Positions 6,861-11,205 of a stretch of DNA of 11,205 nucleotides are shown here, piece by piece. The stretch comes from Oscillospiraceae bacterium. GTDB lineage: Bacteria > Bacillota_A > Clostridia > Oscillospirales > Oscillospiraceae. Under the pieces are notes generated by a model, which did not search any database, was not told the DNA's origin, and saw only the letters and a program-made list of their open reading frames with translations. How positions within the stretch are numbered: position 1 is the stretch's first letter; the number at the start of each line of letters is the position of its first letter. The stretch spans positions 1 through 11,205 of the forward strand of contig JAFQHF010000144.1 of NCBI GenBank assembly GCA_017398105.1, read 5' to 3'. A program made the translations under genes and the position numbers.

Positions 6861-6886
6861 TGCAACCACCGGGATTTTTTGACGAG
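6861..6886 (+). promoter_or_regulatory. Candidate ECF-type (self-recognised) promoter of the sigma gene
   Basis: TGCAAC (6861-6866), 16 bases, then CGAG (6883-6886). This matches the general layout of Bacillus ECF promoters (an AAC-containing -35, N16-17, CG-starting -10; known for SigM, SigX, SigW). The spacer contains the usual T-run (six T at 6875-6880). It lies 25 bases before the ATG of an ECF-like sigma factor, and no good sigma-A promoter is visible here. Autoregulation is therefore likely but inferred. Confidence 0.5.
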
Positions 6887-6911
6887 TTATAGAAGTGAGA
6901 GGAGGCTTTTT

Positions 6912-7472
6912 ATGGAAGATGAAAGAATCGTTTCCCTGTACTGGTCCCGGGATGAGCAGGCCATTCAGGAAACGCAGATCAAATACGACCGGTATCTGAC
7001 AAAAATTGCCTATAATATCCTGAACAATCAGGAAGACACCCGGGAAAGCGTCAATGATACATATTTTGCTGCCTGGAATTCCATACCGCCCCACAGGCCC
7101 TCCGTGCTGTCGGCGTATCTTGCCAAGCTGACCCGCCGGATCTCCATTGACTGCTTCCGCTACCGCACCCGGGAGAAACGGCTGGCATCGGAATATGCCA
7201 TTTCCCTGTCCGAGCTGGACGACTGCATTTCCGGGGGCAATACCACAGAAGAACTGGTAAATGTGAAGCTTCTGGCGGATGCCATCGGGATCTTTCTGCG
7301 GCTGCAGAGTGAGGAGGCCAGAACGGCGTTTCTGGGCCGGTATTATTTTCTGGACTCCGTGAAAGAAGTCGCTGCCTACTGCGGTATGACGGAAAGCAAA
7401 TGCAAAAGCCTGCTCCACCGGACCCGGCTGGGGCTGAAGGCCTATCTGGAACAGGAGGGATTTTTTGTATGA
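6912..7472 (+). CDS. ECF-like RNA polymerase sigma factor
   Basis: 186-residue sigma-70 family protein of ECF size, expected to direct RNA polymerase to a small regulon, often envelope stress genes. Region 2 is about residues 25-88 ('YDRYLTKIAYNILNNQEDTRE', then 'VNDTYFAAWNSIPP' and 'LAKLTRRISIDCFR'). A linker follows, and region 4 lies at about 125-178 with its helix-turn-helix near 150-170 ('SVKEVAAYCGMTESKCKSLLHRTR'). The frame is open further upstream (to 6879), but GAGGAGG six bases before the ATG at 6912 decides the start, and the longer form would begin at the promoter's expected start site. Its final codon and stop overlap the ATG of the next gene (ATGA), indicating coupled translation with a membrane partner. 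Sequence is somewhat divergent from classical SigW/SigM, so the subgroup is not assigned. Confidence 0.9.
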   Translation: MEDERIVSLYWSRDEQAIQETQIKYDRYLTKIAYNILNNQEDTRESVNDTYFAAWNSIPPHRPSVLSAYLAKLTRRISIDCFRYRTREKRLASEYAISLSELDDCISGGNTTEELVNVKLLADAIGIFLRLQSEEARTAFLGRYYFLDSVKEVAAYCGMTESKCKSLLHRTRLGLKAYLEQEGFFV

Positions 7473-8266
7473 CAGCGCAAACGCTCCACGATGCCCTCAC
7501 ACTGCTGCCTGCCGATCTGATTGCAGAAGCAGACAAAGTGCGAAATGCTCCGAAAAAAATCATCCCATGGAAATCCATGGCGGCATTCGCTGCCTGCTTT
7601 GCGCTGGTTTTATGCAGCGGCTGGTTCTGCCTGACCCACCTTCCGGGAGGCAGCAAGCTTACGGCTGCGGAGGAGGCAGCTGCGGAAGCACCTATGATGC
7701 AGGCCCCGGAGTCCATCAGCGGAATGGGCGCAGCGCCGGCAGAGCCGGAATCCCCCGCCGCATCTGCGGAGCCGCAGGAAAAGCTCTGCTCTGTGCCCAC
7801 GGCGCCGCGGGCAGAAAGCGATGCCGCAGCAAGCGCAAATACCGGCTGCACCACCTCGCTGCCGGAGGGGATTCTCGGAACGGTTTCCATTTGCACCCCC
7901 AGAGACAAGGCTTCTACTGCCTGCTTTGAAAGCAGTCCCAGGGTCACCCTACTGAAGAGCCGCTCAGAGCTGGAGTCCTATCTGGAAGCCTATGACTGGC
8001 AGTACCGCTGGGAAGAATTTACCCTTCTGTGTGAAGGCTACAGCGAAAGCTGGTTTGAAGAACATGACCTTCTGGTGCTGGCAGTCCATCATCTGCCGGA
8101 GGGAAGCTGCTCCGTTTCCTCTGTAACGGAACAGAATGAGATCCTGCACATCTGCATTGGCACAAACCAGTCAGACAATCCCGGCCATACCGACTGGCAT
8201 ATTGCCGTAGAAACCAAAAAAGACCACATCCCCGGTGAGGATGCGGTCAGATTGATCTTTGAATGA
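7469..8266 (+). CDS. Single-pass membrane protein, probable anti-sigma/regulatory partner
   Basis: 265 residues. The start at 7469 overlaps the sigma gene by four bases and has AGGAGG within that gene, so translation is coupled. Layout: short cytoplasmic part (1-34, 'ALTLLPADLIAEADKVR'), one helix at about 36-55, an Ala/Pro/Glu-rich linker about 62-125, and a C-terminal extracytoplasmic domain about 158-265 ('WFEEHDLLVLAVHHLPEGSCSVSSV', ending 'DWHIAVETKKDHIPGEDAVRLIFE'). I recall this architecture beside ECF sigma genes in many Clostridia. The partner role rests on position and topology: the cytoplasmic segment is shorter than a usual anti-sigma domain and there is no zinc-binding HxxxCxxC. 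Seven Cys lie outside the membrane (107, 127, 142, 152, 188, 214, 229), allowing disulfides. A frame extension upstream inside the sigma gene is not used. Confidence 0.8.
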   Translation: MTAQTLHDALTLLPADLIAEADKVRNAPKKIIPWKSMAAFAACFALVLCSGWFCLTHLPGGSKLTAAEEAAAEAPMMQAPESISGMGAAPAEPESPAASAEPQEKLCSVPTAPRAESDAAASANTGCTTSLPEGILGTVSICTPRDKASTACFESSPRVTLLKSRSELESYLEAYDWQYRWEEFTLLCEGYSESWFEEHDLLVLAVHHLPEGSCSVSSVTEQNEILHICIGTNQSDNPGHTDWHIAVETKKDHIPGEDAVRLIFE

Positions 8267-8303
8267 CAGAAGGCCGTCCTGCGGCGCGTCTGCGCGGCAA
8301 ATG

Positions 8304-8430
8304 ATCGCTTATTTTACGGAAACATTGTAGGGGCGGATTTTCAATCCGCCCTGATCTGCCGATAAAAACCCGGATAAATCGAATACACAATTGTCGCTGC
8401 CTTGAGGGCGGATTAAAAATCCGCCCCTAC
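8304..8430. repeat. Palindromic interspersed repeat R4 (third interior type)
   Basis: Left arm 8327-8351 and right arm 8405-8430 have the same GGGCGGATT-N3-AATCCGCCC palindromes and GTAGGGG/CCCCTAC outer bases (loops TTC and AAA). A left terminus related to the common end (ATCGCTTAT, 8304-8312) is preceded by AAATG as in R3. The 53-base interior differs from both other subfamilies, and no right terminus is recognisable after 8430. It sits between the convergent 3' ends of the membrane partner gene and the DUF975-like gene, where two stem-loops could end transcription from both sides. No other terminator is evident in 8267-8480. Confidence 0.85.
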
Positions 8431-8480
8431 CGGACAGCTGGGATGCTGACATTTTCCTGCTCAAAAATGCGTATTATACA

Positions 8481-9479
8481 TTACATCTGAAAGATGCTGC
8501 CCAGGATGACACCGTCATTCTGGGTTTCTTTCGGCTTTACGGCATCGTAGGCCAGGGCATAGGTCACTTCCAGGCGGCTGCGCAGCAGATAATAGATGCC
8601 CAGGATCAGCAGCAGATAGACGGCGTAAAACACAAAATACCAAAGCATCTCCGGCCCCGGCAGGGTGATTCCCAGCATGGGCAGGATCGTATCGCCGTAA
8701 CCGGCCACCGTTGCCAGCGTCATGGCCAGATAATACCACCACAGGCTAACATCCAGTTTGAACAGCGCGATCCGGTTTCCACGCATCATCCGTTTGCTGG
8801 CGCTCAGCGCAGCCATGGCGCCCAGCGCGGGCTTGTCGATGATCACATAGTTGACCATCCGGTAATTGTACAGCACCGGAATGCCCAGCAGGCACAGGAA
8901 AATGCCGCAGAACACAAAGGCGGGGGTAATGGCCTGGGACAGCTGCTCCGCGGCCCCATCGGTCAGGACAATGTCGGAGCTTAAGACGGTGGCATCGGAA
9001 ATAAAGGGCATCAGCACCTCCATGGCAGGCTCCGAGAAGGGGGTCATCATAAACACCATAACGCCCAGATAAATGCTGACAAAAACCACAGCGGACATCA
9101 TCAGCCCCATAAACAGGCTGCACCGCAGCAGCACCCAGAACCGGTCAAAGCCCAGACGCAGGGTGTTGGGGGAAACATACTGTCCCCGGGCAATGCGCAG
9201 CATGGCCGCCAGGAAGCCCACTTCCAGGCACATGCTGAACAGGTTCTGCACGATGGGCAGCATGGACTGCAGGGCAGAAAGCAACGCGCGGGTGCCCATA
9301 TTGCTCAGACCGCCGAAGTTATCGATCTGGCTGCCGATCACATAATTTGCAACCGTCACCAGAGCCGAAGACCCCAGAGCCAGAGCTGCATAGATCAGTA
9401 CGATTCGTTTATCCTCCCGGCACGCATCCAGCCGCCGGGCAGCAAAGTCTTTCAGTTCGCGGATATTGCGGACATTCAT
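8481..9479 (-). CDS. DUF975-like six-helix integral membrane protein
   Basis: 332 residues of unknown function. Predicted helices lie near 26-48, 75-97, 116-145, 186-205, 243-260 and 278-299. The stretch 206-250, with 'YRMVNYVIIDKPALGAMAAL', then 'SASKRMMRGNR' and 'ALFKLDVSLWWYY', follows the hallmark of DUF975 proteins (P-x-L-G-A-x-x-A-L, S-x-x-M-x-G-N, L-F-x-L-D-x-S). This family is widespread in Firmicutes and has no established biochemical role. The frame is open back to 9560, but that stretch is repeat R5. CGGAG seven bases before the ATG at 9479 fixes the start. It is divergent from the XRE regulator gene, with R5 filling the space between them, so regulation by that protein is possible but not shown. 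Membrane location is secure; the family assignment is from motif memory. Confidence 0.82.
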   Translation of the reverse strand: MNVRNIRELKDFAARRLDACREDKRIVLIYAALALGSSALVTVANYVIGSQIDNFGGLSNMGTRALLSALQSMLPIVQNLFSMCLEVGFLAAMLRIARGQYVSPNTLRLGFDRFWVLLRCSLFMGLMMSAVVFVSIYLGVMVFMMTPFSEPAMEVLMPFISDATVLSSDIVLTDGAAEQLSQAITPAFVFCGIFLCLLGIPVLYNYRMVNYVIIDKPALGAMAALSASKRMMRGNRIALFKLDVSLWWYYLAMTLATVAGYGDTILPMLGITLPGPEMLWYFVFYAVYLLLILGIYYLLRSRLEVTYALAYDAVKPKETQNDGVILGSIFQM

Positions 9480-9512
9480 ATTGATTCTCCGTTCTTGTTT
9501 GTGCCATAAATT

Positions 9513-9712
9513 ATCGTTTGTCGGCATAGGGATCAACCAATCGTAGGGGCGGATTTCCAATCCGCCCGAAATCTATCGATCAATTCCCGGTGAAGCCAAC
9601 TCCGGCCACCACGGTCTTTGCACAAATCGATACCATTCCATTGTCGTTACGTTGAGGGCGGATTGAAAATCCGCCCCTGCAATAGCGTTTCGAGATTCGT
9701 GCGGCAAACGAT
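9513..9712. repeat. Palindromic interspersed repeat R5 (subfamily B, full length 200 bp)
   Basis: Same length and orientation as R3 with 9 substitutions and no indels (about 95% identity). Left arm 9543-9567; right arm 9655-9680, whose last bases read CCCCTGC instead of CCCCTAC. Termini are ATCGTTTGTCGGCA and GCGGCAAACGAT; with flanks (TAAATT/ATCATTTA) the inverted ends extend to about 9507-9718. It occupies most of the 361-base divergent gap 9480-9840. The left terminus supplies a GATAAT on the minus strand (9510-9515), about 30 bases before the DUF975-like ATG, which could serve as a -10. Confidence 0.93.
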
Positions 9713-9776
9713 CATTTACATTACCTACAGTTATAAACCAACAAACCCGAAATAGCAAATGAATTTTTTGTAACAG

Positions 9777-9805
9777 TGGAAATTCCGGGAAAACTGTGAT
9801 AAAAT
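9777..9805 (+). promoter_or_regulatory. Promoter of the XRE regulator gene
   Basis: TGGAAA (9777-9782), 17 bases, TAAAAT (9800-9805) with TGA just upstream forming an extended -10. The layout equals that of the rsmF promoter. Transcription would start near 9812, inside the adjoining inverted repeat. Confidence 0.72.
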
Positions 9806-9826
9806 AAGGTAAATCACAATTACCTT
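9806..9826. promoter_or_regulatory. Candidate operator (AAGGTAA-N7-TTACCTT)
   Basis: A perfect 7 bp inverted repeat with a 7-base spacer begins directly after the -10 and spans the predicted start of transcription. This is a typical place for a repressor to block its own promoter, and the downstream gene encodes an XRE-type regulator. A further half-site-like TTACCT is at 9721-9726. Autoregulation is inferred. Confidence 0.55.
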
Positions 9827-9840
9827 TGGGGGGCATCTGT

Positions 9841-10638
9841 ATGGAACTGGGAGAAAAGCTGCGGCTGGCGCGGCTGGAAGCGGGGCTGTCTCAGCGGCAG
9901 CTGTGCGGGGAGGAGATCACCCGGAATATGCTGTCTCTGATCGAAAACGGCGCTGCAAGCCCTTCCATGAAGACGCTGCAGTACCTGGCCTCCCGTTTGG
10001 GAAAAAGCGTCAGCTATTTTCTGGAGGAGACAGCGGTGGTATCCGCAAACCAGCAGACCATGGAAAATGCCCGCCGCACCTTCGACGCGGGCGATTTTGA
10101 AGCGGCAGCTTCCTGGCTGGATGACTATCAGGCACCGGATGCGGTATACGACCGGGAAATGACACTGCTGTGGATTCTGACCCACATTGCCCTGGCGGAG
10201 CAGGCGATCCGGGAGGGCAGGCAGATGTACGCGCTGGAGCTTTTGAACCGGGCTGACCGGAAAAGCGCCTACTGCTCTCAGGAGCTGAACCGACGGCGGC
10301 TGCTTGTGCTGGGACAGCTCCGGCATCAGCAGGTGGCCCACCGGCTGCCAAGCCTGGATCAGGAGCTGCTGCTCCGGGCCCGGGATGCGCTGGCCAAGCG
10401 GAACCCGGAACGGGCAGAGCATCTGCTGGAAGCCATGGAAAATCACCGGCTCCCCCGCTGGCAGCTGCTGCGCGGAGAAGTATGCTTTCAAAAAGAAGAT
10501 TATTCCGCTGCCCTTCGGTATTATCAGGCCGCGGAAGCTGCCTTCCCGGAGGAAACTGCGCCAAAGCTGGAAATCTGCTTCCGGGAGCTGGGCGATTACA
10601 AATCCGCCTATGATTATGCCTGCAGGCAGAAACGATAA
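9841..10638 (+). CDS. XRE-family regulator with TPR-like helical C-terminal part
   Basis: 265 residues. The N-terminal helix-turn-helix (about 6-60) reads 'LRLARLEAGLSQRQLCGEEITRNMLSLIENG' in style, followed by 'PSMKTLQYLASRLGKSVSYFLEE', classic for XRE/Cro-type repressors. From about 72 on the protein is all helical with repeated pairs such as 'RRTFDAGDFEAAASWLDDY' (79-97), 'ARDALAKRNPERAEHLLEAME' style (180-200), 'GEVCFQKEDYSAALRYYQAAEAAF' (212-235) and 'CFRELGDYKSAYDYACRQ' (246-263), which look like tetratricopeptide repeats. HTH plus TPR is the arrangement of peptide-responsive RNPP regulators (PlcR, Rgg), but no pheromone-like small gene is visible beside it. A TTG at 9826 would add five residues; ATG at 9841 behind a GGGGGG stretch is preferred, although that ribosome binding site is not ideal. 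Targets are unknown; its own promoter and the divergent membrane gene are candidates. Confidence 0.88.
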   Translation: MELGEKLRLARLEAGLSQRQLCGEEITRNMLSLIENGAASPSMKTLQYLASRLGKSVSYFLEETAVVSANQQTMENARRTFDAGDFEAAASWLDDYQAPDAVYDREMTLLWILTHIALAEQAIREGRQMYALELLNRADRKSAYCSQELNRRRLLVLGQLRHQQVAHRLPSLDQELLLRARDALAKRNPERAEHLLEAMENHRLPRWQLLRGEVCFQKEDYSAALRYYQAAEAAFPEETAPKLEICFRELGDYKSAYDYACRQKR

Positions 10639-10650
10639 CTCTGTGCGAAA

Positions 10651-10677
10651 ACGCCCCGCCGATTCCCGGCGGGGCGT
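10651..10677. terminator. Strong hairpin between convergent XRE gene and aspS
   Basis: A perfect 11 bp GC-rich stem (ACGCCCCGCCG / CGGCGGGGCGT) with a 5-base loop. On the minus strand the stem ends in a run of four T (CGTTTTCGC), so it best serves aspS. On the plus strand it is followed by AAACTTTT, so it may also stop the XRE transcript. Confidence 0.82.
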
Positions 10678-10689
10678 AAACTTTTGAAA

Positions 10690-11205
10690 TTACTCTTCCA
10701 GCAGCGCAATGTGAACAGTGTCCAGCTGAACCTTGTCCACGGTGGTGGGAGCGCCCATCATCAGATCCTGGGCATTCTTGTTCATGGGGAAGGTGATGAC
10801 CTCGCGGATGGACTCCTCGCCGGTCAGCAGCATGACGATGCGGTCAACACCGGGGGCTGCGCCTGCATGGGGAGGTGCACCGTAGGTGAAGGCATTGTAC
10901 ATGGCGGGGAACTTGGCCTTCACATCCTCTTCGCCCAGACCAACCATCTGGAAGGCCTTGACCATGATCTCGGGATCGTGGTTACGGACAGCGCCGGAGG
11001 CGGACTCATAGCCGTTGACGACCAGGTCATACTGGTTGGCGTTGATGGCCAGCAGCTTCTCGGTATCGCCCTCGGCATCCAGCAGTGCCTGCATGCCGCC
11101 CTGGGGCATGGAGAAGGGGTTGTGGCAGAATTCCAGCTGGCCGGACTCCTCGCCCATTTCGTACATGGGGAAGTCCACGATCCAGCAGATGGCGTACTGC
11201 TCCTC
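10690..11205 (-). CDS. aspS: Aspartyl-tRNA synthetase, C-terminal part (partial)
   Basis: The last 171 residues of class II aspartyl-tRNA synthetase, which charges tRNA-Asp (or Asp and Asn in non-discriminating forms). The frame is open to the window edge (starting [16 protein letters not shown]), so the true start lies outside; the GTG at 11178 is an internal Val codon. Diagnostic pieces are 'WIVDFPMYE', '[10 protein letters not shown]', '[25 protein letters not shown]' with the conserved YDLVxNG(x)ExxSGxxRxHD pattern, and class II motif 3 '[19 protein letters not shown]' followed by '[22 protein letters not shown]'. The invariant motif 3 Arg is present. Discriminating versus non-discriminating type cannot be judged from this part. 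It converges on the XRE gene with the hairpin at 10651-10677 between them. Confidence 0.96.
   Translation of the reverse strand, partial: EEQYAICWIVDFPMYEMGEESGQLEFCHNPFSMPQGGMQALLDAEGDTEKLLAINANQYDLVVNGYESASGAVRNHDPEIMVKAFQMVGLGEEDVKAKFPAMYNAFTYGAPPHAGAAPGVDRIVMLLTGEESIREVITFPMNKNAQDLMMGAPTTVDKVQLDTVHIALLEE

Noticed and set aside
7469..8266. Classical zinc-binding anti-sigma factor
   Set aside because: The HxxxCxxC motif and a full-size anti-sigma domain are absent; I keep only the looser call of a probable regulatory partner.
9480..9560. 27-residue N-terminal extension of the DUF975-like protein
   Set aside because: It would be encoded by repeat R5, and the ribosome binding site supports the ATG at 9479.
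9573..9836. 87-codon minus-strand frame across R5
   Set aside because: It is made of repeat sequence and promoter region, is not preserved as coding in R3 as far as can be judged, and lacks a ribosome binding site.

Overview
The window looks like a chromosomal segment of a Gram-positive, moderately GC-rich anaerobic Clostridia-type bacterium, most likely of the gut Oscillospiraceae/Ruminococcaceae kind. The reasons are strong AGGAGG-type ribosome binding sites, near-consensus sigma-A promoters often with an extended -10 TG, a VanRS-like two-component pair, a DUF975-type membrane protein and the style of the aspartyl-tRNA synthetase. This placement is inference; no rRNA or other decisive marker is present.

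Left end (1-1885): the first codons of a minus-strand gene, probably an IS5/IS1182-like transposase, run off the edge. Next is a minus-strand RsmF-type rRNA m5C methyltransferase with its own extended -10 promoter. It is bracketed by two copies (R1, R2) of a short palindromic interspersed repeat. Middle (1852-3047): a minus-strand MscS-type mechanosensitive channel with a textbook terminator and a near-consensus promoter, then repeat R3. Region 3048-6820: a plus-strand OmpR/VanR-type response regulator directly abutting a very large (1010 aa) multi-pass sensor histidine kinase with a Pro/Thr/Glu-rich extracytoplasmic stalk, closed by a hairpin. Region 6861-8266: an ECF-like sigma factor preceded by a candidate self-recognised promoter and translationally overlapped by a single-pass membrane protein that is probably its regulator. 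Region 8267-9840: repeat R4, a minus-strand DUF975-like six-helix membrane protein, then repeat R5, almost identical to R3. Right end: an XRE regulator with a helical, TPR-like C-terminal part, a clear promoter and a candidate operator, then a terminator shared with the convergent 3' part of aspS.

Several genes deal with the cell envelope (channel, two-component sensor, ECF sigma with membrane partner, DUF975 protein), but they are separate transcription units and nothing shows they form one system. The most distinctive feature is the family of five 100-200 bp palindromic elements occupying nearly every larger intergenic gap. They share a common left end and arms but fall into interior subfamilies, and two 200 bp copies differ at only 9 positions. 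I see no CRISPR array, tRNA, rRNA, prophage or recognisable defence system, and no convincing wholly new system; the repeat family and the unusual kinase are the best leads.
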